The notes under the pieces were generated by a model, which was given only the letters and a program-made list of their open reading frames with translations, was not told the origin of the DNA and did no database searches. From Gammaproteobacteria bacterium (GTDB taxonomy: Bacteria > Pseudomonadota > Gammaproteobacteria > UBA12402): a stretch of DNA of 9,204 nucleotides. Shown one piece after another: positions 1-7,070 of the stretch. The stretch's first letter is position 1. Each line of letters starts with the position of its first letter. The stretch spans positions 1 through 9,204 of the forward strand of contig JANQHY010000228.1 of NCBI GenBank assembly GCA_028282395.1. Direction: 5' to 3'. Both the position numbers and the translations under genes were made by a program.

Positions 1-1
1 T

Positions 2-1210
2 AACTTCTGGGGGGAATTAACCAATACCTTGAACGCAATTGTTGGCATCAATAACCAGAATAACAATACAACTCAAACAAATACTCCCCCGACTACAGCA
101 ACCACCAATCCAATTGCCGCTGTTGCGAGCACGATAGCACAAACCCGCTCACAAAACGCCCGCACCGGCACTAACAATACCAACAGCCGTAATAACACCC
201 CCCCAGCAGCCACTACGAATGCTAGCGCTGCAACAACAACTGACGGTCGGGCGGTGATTATCAACCCACAAGCAGGACTGGTAGTCGTAAAAGCCTTTCC
301 AGCGCAGCTGCGCCAAGTGGCCCAGTATTTAAAACAGGTACAGACCATTATGAATCGTCAAGTCATCATTGACGCAAAGATACTCGAAGTCACACTCAAT
401 GCTGGTTATCAAAGCGGCATTGACTGGCGTCTACTTGGCATCAAACAGGCTGGTTCTGCCCTGCTCGATACAACATTGCAACCCTTTAGTAATATCTTTA
501 CCATCAAAATGACTGCTGACCGCGGCTTTGAATCTTTAATCACATTAATGCAGAGTCAGGGACGTATTAACGTCATCTCAAGCCCACGCATCGCTACAAT
601 AAATAACCAAAAAGCCTTAATTAAAGTTGGTACCGACCGTTTCTACATTACCAATGTCAGCACAACGACAGATACCGCAACTATTGGCTCACAAATCATT
701 GGCGAAGATGTCGAATTAACGCCATTCTTCTCGGGTGTAGCTCTCGATGTGATTCCAGAAATTGATAAACATGGTGAAATTACCCTACACCTACATCCAC
801 TAATTAGTACCGTGACAGAAACAACGTTGACATTCAAACTTAATAATGAAGACAGTAGTCTGCCTTCAGCGCAAAGTTCGATTCGTGAATCAGATAATAT
901 TGTCCGCGTCAAAAATAGACAGATCGTTGTGATTGGTGGCCTAATGGTCGATAATAATGATTATCAAAAAGGACATATCCCATTCATGTCGCGTATTCCA
1001 GGGTTAGGCTGGTTTTTTGATAATCATCAAAATACCTCAACAAAATCAGAAATTGTCATCCTTCTGCGCCCAACGCTACTCAATAGGAAAAGTATTAGAG
1101 AACAGCTCGAGCAGGTATCCGCACGATACAAAAAATTGGATCAGGAGTTCTCTTTCGAAACGAAAGTTTACCGTCCTCCACAATATTCACATAGACATAA
1201 AGGAGCATAG
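2..1210 (+). CDS. mshL: MSHA-type pilus secretin MshL, 3' part (5' end outside window)
   Basis: Outer-membrane secretin, the pore through which a type IV pilus leaves the cell. The open frame runs from the window edge, where the first codons read NFWGELTNTLNAIVG. This matches the FW..L...L..I stretch that precedes the AG-V-V fold in MshL proteins, so the TTG at 29 is not the start. In fragment numbering (402 codons), residues 1-15 end one N-domain helix and about 16-80 form an Asn/Thr/Ala-rich low-complexity linker. Residues 81-135 (DGRAVIINPQAGLVVVKAFP, then RQVIIDAKILEVTL) are the MshL/PilQ-type domain before the barrel. Residues about 170-360 are the secretin core, with SSPRIATINNQKALIKVG, VRVKNRQIVVIGGLM and the IPFMSRIPGLGWFF signature. 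A 40-residue basic tail follows. The stop codon touches the ATG of mshM, so the two are cotranscribed. The promoter and any lipoprotein signal lie upstream of the window. Family certain; MshL rather than PilQ from the motif set and the mshM/mshN neighbours. Confidence 0.93.
   Translation, partial: NFWGELTNTLNAIVGINNQNNNTTQTNTPPTTATTNPIAAVASTIAQTRSQNARTGTNNTNSRNNTPPAATTNASAATTTDGRAVIINPQAGLVVVKAFPAQLRQVAQYLKQVQTIMNRQVIIDAKILEVTLNAGYQSGIDWRLLGIKQAGSALLDTTLQPFSNIFTIKMTADRGFESLITLMQSQGRINVISSPRIATINNQKALIKVGTDRFYITNVSTTTDTATIGSQIIGEDVELTPFFSGVALDVIPEIDKHGEITLHLHPLISTVTETTLTFKLNNEDSSLPSAQSSIRESDNIVRVKNRQIVVIGGLMVDNNDYQKGHIPFMSRIPGLGWFFDNHQNTSTKSEIVILLRPTLLNRKSIREQLEQVSARYKKLDQEFSFETKVYRPPQYSHRHKGA
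1201..1205 (+). promoter_or_regulatory. Shine-Dalgarno AGGAG for mshM
   Basis: AGGAG lies inside the last codons of mshL. It is 5 bases before the ATG at 1211 and 8 bases before the ATG at 1214. The second distance is nearer the usual optimum, and MshM/ExeA proteins typically begin MYLxxFGL, so 1214 may be the true start. The tandem ATGs differ by one Met only. Confidence 0.6.
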
Positions 1211-2116
1211 ATGATGTATCTCGATTACTTTGGTCTAAAAGAACAGCCTTTCTCGCTAACACCGAATACTCAGTTTTATTGTGGATTGTCATCGCATCAA
1301 TCGGCACTCAATGTATTACTGGTGAGCCTGAAAAATGGCGAAGGGTTTATTAAAATAACCGGTGAAGTAGGCATGGGGAAAACGCTATTGTGCCGCAAAC
1401 TCCTTGATAATCTTGACGAGCATTTTATTAGCGCCTACATTCCCAATCCTGATTTAAGTGCCACAGGGCTTCATAAAGCGCTAGCACGAGAGTTGGGAGT
1501 TGACCTCGAGCAGCATCTCGATCAACACAATATCCAAACGCGGATTAATGAAAAATTAATTGCATTGAGTAGCCAAGGAAAGCAGGTGGTTCTGTTAATT
1601 GATGAAGCGCAAGCAATTCCCACTGCAACACTGGAAGCACTGCGCTTACTCACCAATCTTGAAACAGAATCAAAAAAACTGTTACAAATTATTCTATTTG
1701 GTCAACCCGAACTCAATCAACGCCTGGAGAAAAAAAATATGCGTCAATTGCGCCAACGCATTACCTTTTCTTACCACCTATCACCATTAAAGAAACATGA
1801 AGTTATCGCTTACTTAAATCACCGTTTAGCAACCGCTGGCTATACCTATGGCACACTCTTCACCCCACGAGCACAACAACTTCTGTTCAGTGCTAGCCGC
1901 GGCATTCCACGCGTAATTAATATTCTCTGCCACAAAGCGATGATGGCTGCTTATGGTCGTAATAAACGACAGATAGACGGCAGGTCAATGCGCAGCGCTG
2001 TTAAAGATAGTCCAGACATTACGCTACAACAATCAAAGTGGCTTATTTTACTGCCAACCCTTGCCGTATTTCTCTCCCCTCTGTTTATTTGGCATTATCA
2101 TTTACTGGGAAGATAA
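1211..2116 (+). CDS. mshM: ExeA/GspA-family AAA+ ATPase MshM
   Basis: Cytoplasmic ATPase anchored in the inner membrane. Relatives (ExeA/GspA) help a secretin cross or insert beyond the peptidoglycan; MshM is the pilus version. The N-terminus MMYLDYFGLKEQPFSLTPNT is the family hallmark. Walker A is GEVGMGKT at residues 51-58 and Walker B is VVLLIDE at 126-132. A sensor-1-like strand with FGQPEL is near 157-167, arginine-rich RQLRQR at 178-183, and the sensor-2 SRGIPRVINIL at 229-239. A single hydrophobic segment at about 277-294 would anchor the C-terminus. At 301 residues it lacks the periplasmic peptidoglycan-binding domain of full-length ExeA, as is normal for MshM. It starts directly after the mshL stop and is followed 2 bases later by mshN. 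All nucleotide-binding motifs look intact. A general GspA-like name would also be acceptable; the flanking genes favour MshM. Confidence 0.92.
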   Translation: MMYLDYFGLKEQPFSLTPNTQFYCGLSSHQSALNVLLVSLKNGEGFIKITGEVGMGKTLLCRKLLDNLDEHFISAYIPNPDLSATGLHKALARELGVDLEQHLDQHNIQTRINEKLIALSSQGKQVVLLIDEAQAIPTATLEALRLLTNLETESKKLLQIILFGQPELNQRLEKKNMRQLRQRITFSYHLSPLKKHEVIAYLNHRLATAGYTYGTLFTPRAQQLLFSASRGIPRVINILCHKAMMAAYGRNKRQIDGRSMRSAVKDSPDITLQQSKWLILLPTLAVFLSPLFIWHYHLLGR

Positions 2117-2118
2117 TT

Positions 2119-3273
2119 ATGAGTTTAGTTAACGAAATGCTCAAAGACCTAGAAAAACATCATCAGAAAGATAAAAATGATTATCCACAACAGGGTAACG
2201 GAGATGGGCCTCCACCACCTCCACCCGAACCAAATAGAAAACGTTCTATTCTCTATGGCGCTGGCATTGCTGCACTGGTGGTTGTTGTACTATTGGTGAT
2301 CATGCTGTTTGAAACAGAACACCACTCGACTAGTGCAGCGCAACAGAATTCATCGCCCCCACAAACAAGCAGTTCCACAACACCTGCAACAACCACTATT
2401 ACTGAACAAGACTCCGAACAGTCCACACCCGATGATAGTGAAGCGCAATCTACTGCCAATGATGAGACACAACAAGCAGTGCCAGCCCAAAATGAAAGCA
2501 ATCAATCCACTGCTGAAACGCAGCATGACGAAGCAAATGACCAAACAAAAAAGGACAATAGCAATACTTCAGAAGCAGAAGCAGAAGCAGAAGCACAATC
2601 AGCAATAGAAACGCAACCAGCACAATCAGACAGCGCAAAAAAAGATTCATCCTCTACAGCAGCAGATAGTCGGATTAAAATAGCTGAACCGACACTTACA
2701 AAAGAGCAGCGCCTAGCCAAACAGTACAATCAAGCGATGGAGAATATTCATAGCGGCCATGATGATCGTGCTATTAGCACTTTGAGCACTATACTTAAGC
2801 AAAATCCCAATTATAAAAACGCCCGTGTCACGCTTGCTGCTGTGCTGATTCGGCATCAACAAATAGCACGCGCTGAAACAGTACTACAAGCAGGTCTGAA
2901 ACAGTTACCAAAAGATCCAGATTACGCTAAACTCACTGCGCACATATTGGTGCAACAGGGACGCACAGTTCAAGCATTACAGCTGCTAAACTACGCCAAA
3001 CCAAAAACCATCGATGCAAATAATGTCAACTATTTCGCTTTAATGGCATCACTCTATATGCAACAGCAAGATTATAGAAATGCAAAAAACATCTATCAGC
3101 GCCTGGTCACTAAAGATCCGCTGAATGCCACTTGGTGGGCCGGCCTCGGCATTGCCGCTGACAAGTTGGGGCTCACTGTCGAAGCGCATAATGCTTTCGC
3201 TCGCGCTAATAAAATTGGCGATTTATCACCAGCATTACAGAACTATATTGATAAAGAGTCATCTTATCTCTAG
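2119..3273 (+). CDS. mshN: MSHA biogenesis TPR protein MshN
   Basis: Bitopic inner-membrane protein with a periplasmic TPR domain, an accessory MSHA assembly factor of uncertain exact role. The ATG at 2119 was chosen because it gives MSLVNEMLKDLEKH, matching the conserved MshN opening (MSxxNxMLxDL), and because GGGA lies 8 bases upstream. Longer in-frame starts would run into mshM. Residues 1-41 are cytoplasmic with six consecutive prolines at 31-36. About 42-64 (SILYGAGIAALVVVVLLVIMLF) is the membrane segment. Residues 65-188 are a Ser/Thr/Gln/Glu-rich linker ending in an EA repeat (SEAEAEAEAQ). Residues 196-375 form TPR-like helical pairs, including WWAGLGIAADKLG at 339-351, a region strongly conserved in MshN. 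Length is 384 residues. It is the last gene of the + strand block, and no clear intrinsic terminator follows. The linker is compositionally unlike the rest of the locus. Confidence 0.88.
   Translation: MSLVNEMLKDLEKHHQKDKNDYPQQGNGDGPPPPPPEPNRKRSILYGAGIAALVVVVLLVIMLFETEHHSTSAAQQNSSPPQTSSSTTPATTTITEQDSEQSTPDDSEAQSTANDETQQAVPAQNESNQSTAETQHDEANDQTKKDNSNTSEAEAEAEAQSAIETQPAQSDSAKKDSSSTAADSRIKIAEPTLTKEQRLAKQYNQAMENIHSGHDDRAISTLSTILKQNPNYKNARVTLAAVLIRHQQIARAETVLQAGLKQLPKDPDYAKLTAHILVQQGRTVQALQLLNYAKPKTIDANNVNYFALMASLYMQQQDYRNAKNIYQRLVTKDPLNATWWAGLGIAADKLGLTVEAHNAFARANKIGDLSPALQNYIDKESSYL
2572..2595 (+). repeat. Four tandem GAAGCA hexamers in mshN
   Basis: Four perfect in-frame copies of GAAGCA encode Glu-Ala repeats in the disordered linker of MshN. 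A unit of six bases changes the length by whole codons, so copy-number variation would not break the frame. Confidence 0.85.
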
Positions 3274-3321
3274 CCCTTGTCTCACTACAACCTACGCTAG
3301 CATCACGTCCCACCGCCGTCT
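3274..3321. other. Convergent junction between mshN and mshG
   Basis: This 48-base gap separates the stops of two converging operons. I see no hairpin followed by a T-run on either strand. The only symmetry is CCTACGC at 3291-3297, able to pair with GCGTAGG at 3362-3368 inside mshG. It encloses a second pair, CATCATC (3331-3337) with GATGATG (3344-3350). Neither arm is followed by a T tract, so a standard intrinsic terminator is not supported. Confidence 0.5.
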
Positions 3322-4545
3322 CTACATTCCCATCATCAACACCGATGATGCCTCGGTAACTGCGTAGGAGATAAATCCAATAATCGCAAACAGCGTAAAA
3401 ATCAATAGCAACTGCACAGTGGAACGGAAAATAACCTGCTGGAAATTTAACTTCTTTTCTATCAGTGAAATGTAGTGTCCCATCTCCTCAATGGGACTTG
3501 GCCGTGTCAGGATATTCTCCAGTTGATGACACTTTGAACGATCAATCATCCCTAACTGCTCAAGACTAATAGCAATTCCACGACCACTCTGAAGAAAGAA
3601 TAGTGCTTTATCTGCACGTCTACGTAGACAAGTTGAACGTAAAGTAAGAAAAAAATTACTTAATGTCTGATGCAAACTCTCACCACTTAGTAAGGAGAAA
3701 CGCATTGCCTCGAGAATATCGAGGTAGAAAACCATGCGCTGCACACGTTGATAGATCGGCAAGTAGAGAAATATGTACTGCTCTATATAACGAAAATATC
3801 TAATTCTCAGCAGCAGTTTATGGCAAATAATAAACAGAAATAGCGAAATAAACAGAGTCGCCATACCGACAGCGATATTACCACCAAATAGATTATAAAA
3901 GAAAACACTAACTGGGGGGTTATCCCGCCCCAATAACCATATATCGGTAAAAATACTCTCCATATAACGATTAGCAATAAAGTTTCCTGCAAATATCGCA
4001 ATCACAATCAGGCCACAGGTGATGAAAATAGATAGAAACATAATTGCACCATGAGAAGAGCGACTCTGGTATTTATTCGATAGAAACTTAAATACCTCGA
4101 GAATAGCACTTTTACTTTTAATGCTGCTCATCAATTTCGCATTGACATCAAGAAAGTCAAGTGTTTGACTGATAGCCTCACCCAAATTATGGCCATCATT
4201 CAACAGCGCAAGCAGTTCGGTTAACTTCGCTTTAATACGTTTATCAGGCATACTGTCGATCACATCAGAAATTGCTTGCGTAGTTGAATCGGAAGCTAAC
4301 ATCTGATGATAGAGGTCATAACAGAGAGTTGCTTTCAAGCTTCCTGAATAACGATTTCTGAGTGTGACTCTGGCAAGAAATTGCTGCAATCTGACAAGAA
4401 TTTTTCTTTTACGCCATAGCTTAATCGGGACAATATCGTGCTGCTTGAGTATTTTTACCGCCTCTATCTCATTAGAGGCTTTTAAGTAGTGACTAAAGCG
4501 TTTTCCATCTTGATAAGCGACATAATAATATTTACGCAATGCCAT
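3322..4545 (-). CDS. mshG: Type IV pilus inner-membrane platform protein MshG (PilC/GspF family)
   Basis: Polytopic platform protein on which MshE acts to push pilin into the fibre. I chose the ATG at 4545 (407 residues, MALRKYYYVAYQDGKRF). It sits one base after the mshE stop with GTGAG at a sensible distance, and the start matches the short KYxYxA opening of GspF proteins. A GTG at 4557 would add four residues and overlap mshE by 11 bases, but lacks a ribosome site. The N-terminal cytoplasmic part (1-70) is followed by F-domain repeat 1 (about 72-190) with TM1 at 167-187. TM2 is at 223-245, and repeat 2 (about 274-390) has the LLSGESLHQTL motif and TM3 at 373-396. This is the usual PilC/GspF layout and length. 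The sequence is rather divergent from textbook PilC, so family assignment is firm and the MshG name rests on context. It is last in the - strand operon. Confidence 0.85.
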   Translation of the reverse strand: MALRKYYYVAYQDGKRFSHYLKASNEIEAVKILKQHDIVPIKLWRKRKILVRLQQFLARVTLRNRYSGSLKATLCYDLYHQMLASDSTTQAISDVIDSMPDKRIKAKLTELLALLNDGHNLGEAISQTLDFLDVNAKLMSSIKSKSAILEVFKFLSNKYQSRSSHGAIMFLSIFITCGLIVIAIFAGNFIANRYMESIFTDIWLLGRDNPPVSVFFYNLFGGNIAVGMATLFISLFLFIICHKLLLRIRYFRYIEQYIFLYLPIYQRVQRMVFYLDILEAMRFSLLSGESLHQTLSNFFLTLRSTCLRRRADKALFFLQSGRGIAISLEQLGMIDRSKCHQLENILTRPSPIEEMGHYISLIEKKLNFQQVIFRSTVQLLLIFTLFAIIGFISYAVTEASSVLMMGM

Positions 4546-4546
4546 A

Positions 4547-6220
4547 TTAATTCTCACTGAACTGATAAAGTGTCAATAGATCTATTCTACCTTCACCTAA
4601 TAATTTAATTGCCTTATCAAGCAGAGTACAACCTTTTAATGATTGATTTGCTAGATTATAAAATTCTTGAACATTTCCATTATATAACTGCTCGCGCATT
4701 GCTTGATCAAGGCTCAACGCTTCATTAATACTTTGATAACCTAAATAGCCTTTCTGGCCACACTCAATACAGCCAGATTTTCCCCACATTTTACAACTCT
4801 TCCAATCGAACTCCTCTTTCATTGCATGTAGCCGACTCAATTCCTCTTCTGTCGGCTGGTATGGCTGACGACAGTGTGGGCAGAGTTTAGCTAATAGTCT
4901 TGCTGAAATAACCAACCGAACCCCTGCGCCAATAAGAAATTCATCAATACCTAAATCAAGTAGGCGAGTAACTGTATGTACCGCACTCTGTGTATGGAGT
5001 GTTGCCAATACCATAATACCCGTCATGGCTGCACGGGTAGCAATGATAGCCGTTTCACCATCACGAATTTCACTCAACATAATAATATCAGGGTTTTGGC
5101 GTAGGGATGCGCGAATGAAGTCAGAAAAGCTGATGCCAGTATCTGCATCGACTTGCACCTGATTCACTCCCTCGAGTTTAGTTTCTACCGGATCTTCAAT
5201 GGTAATAATTTTAATTCCACTCTCTTTGGTCATCTGACTAAGAATTCCATATAGCAAAGTAGACTTTCCGCTTGAAGTTGGACCCGTTACCAACATCATA
5301 CCCTGGCGCGTTTCCATAAAGTGATTAACCTTCTCAAACAGTTCAGGGTCTTCAATAATTTTATCCAAGTCGTAACTCATATTTTGATAAATAACGCGCA
5401 TTACTATCGAATACCCCTCTAGGGTCGGTAAATAGGAGAAACGAATTGCTAACTCTTCACCAGCACTTGTGAATCGGAAACCAAGATCCTGAATTCCCTT
5501 TAGATTAGTAATCTCACCGCTACCCATCATAATTAATTTCTGCCGTAAAATATCGGTCAAGCTAACATTAAGATCAAATGCCAAACGCATCTCTTTGGAA
5601 ATCCGGAAGTAGACGTGTAGCACACCTTTTCTTGCCTCAATGTGAATATCGGTAGATTTTTCATGCACCGCTTGATTAATAATTGAATCAATGATTTTGC
5701 TGACAACACTGGATTCTCTAAATATTCCTTTATCTGCCTCATCTTTTTCCTCTGCATCAATATCAAGTGAGGAGAGACTGTAAATCATTGCCTGCTGTTT
5801 ATCACGACTCTTAATCAGATAAGAACTTATAAATTGTTCAATCTGCTTCTGATGTGCTAAACGCACAGTTACTGGAAACTGGCAATACTGTGTGACTTCA
5901 TCAATTGCTTGGATATTGACGGGATTCGTTACTGCTGCCAAGGTAGCCTTCTCATCTGGCAAATTAATTGCTATTAATTTATTCTCTTTAGCAAACTGCG
6001 CTGGAATGGGAATAATATCAGCAATATTTACCTTTTCAAGATTCACCTGCTGCAGATCCTGGAACTGCTTGAAATAGAAATCAACATCTTGCCTACTAAT
6101 ATAGCCAAGCTTAGCTATCTCCTCAGGACTGACATCACCACCGGCCAAACTAGCAATCTTCTCTTCATCAAGCAACCCAATCTGCAGCAAGAATTGTTGA
6201 AATGTAACTAACTGCTCCAT
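4547..6220 (-). CDS. mshE: Pilus assembly ATPase MshE (PilB/GspE family)
   Basis: Cytoplasmic hexameric motor that powers pilus extension. Its 557 residues are the usual family length. Residues 1-135 are an N1 domain of MshEN/T2SSE_N type. About 165-300 is the N2 domain (STDIHIEARKG at 189-199). Walker A is GPTSSGKST at 313-321, the Asp box ITIEDPVE at 339-346, the Walker B region QNPDIIMLSEIRD at 375-387, and the His box TLHT at 407-410. A four-cysteine zinc site is seen at C447/C450 and C484/C487 (CPHC and CIEC). Odd points: the usual QDPD and GEIRD read QNPD and SEIRD, the usual PQDGR of N2 reads IQDLGF, and no RLG-type motif is evident in N1, where c-di-GMP binds in Vibrio MshE. The core catalytic residues K319, E384 and H409 are kept, so an active ATPase is likely. 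It follows mshK by 12 bases with a perfect GGAGG, and mshG follows one base after its stop. Confidence 0.92.
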   Translation of the reverse strand: MEQLVTFQQFLLQIGLLDEEKIASLAGGDVSPEEIAKLGYISRQDVDFYFKQFQDLQQVNLEKVNIADIIPIPAQFAKENKLIAINLPDEKATLAAVTNPVNIQAIDEVTQYCQFPVTVRLAHQKQIEQFISSYLIKSRDKQQAMIYSLSSLDIDAEEKDEADKGIFRESSVVSKIIDSIINQAVHEKSTDIHIEARKGVLHVYFRISKEMRLAFDLNVSLTDILRQKLIMMGSGEITNLKGIQDLGFRFTSAGEELAIRFSYLPTLEGYSIVMRVIYQNMSYDLDKIIEDPELFEKVNHFMETRQGMMLVTGPTSSGKSTLLYGILSQMTKESGIKIITIEDPVETKLEGVNQVQVDADTGISFSDFIRASLRQNPDIIMLSEIRDGETAIIATRAAMTGIMVLATLHTQSAVHTVTRLLDLGIDEFLIGAGVRLVISARLLAKLCPHCRQPYQPTEEELSRLHAMKEEFDWKSCKMWGKSGCIECGQKGYLGYQSINEALSLDQAMREQLYNGNVQEFYNLANQSLKGCTLLDKAIKLLGEGRIDLLTLYQFSEN

Positions 6221-6226
6221 TAGCCG

Positions 6227-6231
6227 CCTCC
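6227..6231 (-). promoter_or_regulatory. Strong Shine-Dalgarno GGAGG for mshE
   Basis: GGAGG lies 6 bases before the mshE ATG, between the mshK stop and the mshE start. It is the best ribosome site in the - strand operon and fixes the mshE start. Confidence 0.75.
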
Positions 6232-6232
6232 A

Positions 6233-6538
6233 TTAGCGTTTGATCGACAGGTCAATATAACCATGTCTGCCATCCTCTAATAATACTTTGTTCATCTGGA
6301 TATCAACAATCTTCATACCATCCAGCTGATCCCCTATAGTATAGCTTTTATAGCCAATTTTTAATACCTTATTACGACTGCCAACAATCACCATATCAAT
6401 CGGATACTTTTTCTGTAATGTCTGCTGGGAAGTGGTCACATTGACTGGCCGCTGTGTTGGATCATGCTTCACTGTCGCAGCTGCGACAGATATGAGCGCA
6501 TCGAACATGATAAGCAAAAAAAAGAGTATTCGCCACAT
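6233..6538 (-). CDS. mshK: MSHA biogenesis protein MshK (short PilP/GspC-like periplasmic protein)
   Basis: Small periplasmic protein of 101 residues that probably links the inner-membrane alignment complex to the secretin, as PilP and GspC do. Residues 1-21 are a hydrophobic leader (MWRILFFLLIMFDALISVAAA) with a likely signal-peptidase site in the AAA region. DPTQRP at 26-31 matches the conserved DPT-P start of mature MshK. The rest forms short strands (PIDMVIVGSRNKVLKIGYKSYTIGDQL, then MKIVDIQMNKVLLEDG), the pattern of a GspC homology-region fold with its G-D-L and V-L-L turns. The start is supported by GGAG 7 bases upstream, within the mshJ stop region. It sits 4 bases after mshJ and 12 before mshE. 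Identification leans on motif pattern plus position, since small PilP-like proteins diverge quickly. Confidence 0.78.
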   Translation of the reverse strand: MWRILFFLLIMFDALISVAAATVKHDPTQRPVNVTTSQQTLQKKYPIDMVIVGSRNKVLKIGYKSYTIGDQLDGMKIVDIQMNKVLLEDGRHGYIDLSIKR

Positions 6539-6542
6539 AACA

Positions 6543-7070
6543 CTACTCCTGCTTGGTAAAAGTATAAAAGATCAACTGCGCTTCACCAACAGGATAATCC
6601 TTAATAGTAAAAGAAAAATTCTTCCATATAATTAAAAATGGAGAGTTTTTCAATTTCTCTGCTAATGACAGAATTGCCATAAATTTACCCTGAATACCAA
6701 TATCAAATTCAATGACCTCAACAGGAATATAGGACTGAAAGAATTTCACATTCTTTATGGATTTCTTACGCAGATACAGGACTTTTGCATTGTGTTTATT
6801 ATCAACTGAGCGCGCAATAAAGTTTGAAACATATTGATTAATTTTCACTTCACTTTCAAAGATATAATTCTTTTTATTATTCAAAAAGTCTTCGGAAAAT
6901 TGCTGACTCTCCTGCAACTCACTGATCTTACCTTGTATTTGCAATGACTTTTGACTTAATTTATGATTGAAAATAGAAACAACCGCCAAAAAAACTAGAA
7001 AAAAAAGAAGATTTCGCCAAAAAGTATAGGCCCATATACCTTTCATCCAACCCATTACCTTAGCAATCAT
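6543..7070 (-). CDS. mshJ: MSHA biogenesis protein MshJ (PilO/GspM-like)
   Basis: Bitopic inner-membrane protein of 175 residues, likely the PilO-type partner of the PilN part of MshI in the alignment complex. A short cytoplasmic start is followed by a membrane segment at about 19-35 (LLFFLVFLAVVSIF). A coiled-coil-prone stretch at about 36-75 (KLSQKSLQIQGKISELQESQ) comes next, then an alpha/beta region ending in LIIWKNFSFTIKDYPVGEAQLIFYTF, consistent with the ferredoxin-like fold of PilO/GspM. Its ATG overlaps the mshI stop (ATGA), and GGAG lies 7 bases upstream, so translation is probably coupled to mshI. The region is notably A/T- and Lys-rich. Sequence motifs are weak in this family, so the name rests mainly on architecture and gene order. 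Confidence 0.75.
   Translation of the reverse strand: MIAKVMGWMKGIWAYTFWRNLLFFLVFLAVVSIFNHKLSQKSLQIQGKISELQESQQFSEDFLNNKKNYIFESEVKINQYVSNFIARSVDNKHNAKVLYLRKKSIKNVKFFQSYIPVEVIEFDIGIQGKFMAILSLAEKLKNSPFLIIWKNFSFTIKDYPVGEAQLIFYTFTKQE
6546..6549 (-). promoter_or_regulatory. Shine-Dalgarno GGAG for mshK
   Basis: GGAG lies within the last codons of mshJ, 7 bases before the mshK ATG at 6538. Confidence 0.6.

Noticed and set aside
29..31. TTG at 29 as the start of the secretin gene
   Set aside because: The frame is open to the window edge, and the upstream codons (NFWGELTNT) continue a conserved MshL segment, so the gene begins outside the window.
73..912. Antisense open frames within mshL
   Set aside because: They lie opposite conserved secretin codons, have no ribosome sites and encode low-complexity products caused by the repeat-rich linker.
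2038..2118. Longer start for mshN inside mshM
   Set aside because: The extra 27 residues have no family match. The ATG at 2119 gives the conserved MSLVNEMLKDL opening with a ribosome site.
2253..2729. Several overlapping frames opposite and beside the mshN linker
   Set aside because: They arise from the biased composition of the Ser/Thr/Gln/Glu linker and match no recognised protein pattern.
3708..3724. CCTCGA-GAATA-TCGAGG inverted repeat in mshG
   Set aside because: It is only 6 bp, within coding sequence, and made by ordinary Leu-Glu codons (CTCGAG recurs elsewhere for the same reason).
4546..4557. GTG at 4557 as the start of mshG, overlapping mshE
   Set aside because: It has no ribosome site upstream. 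The ATG at 4545 has GTGAG at 7 bases and begins with the conserved KYYYVAY region.
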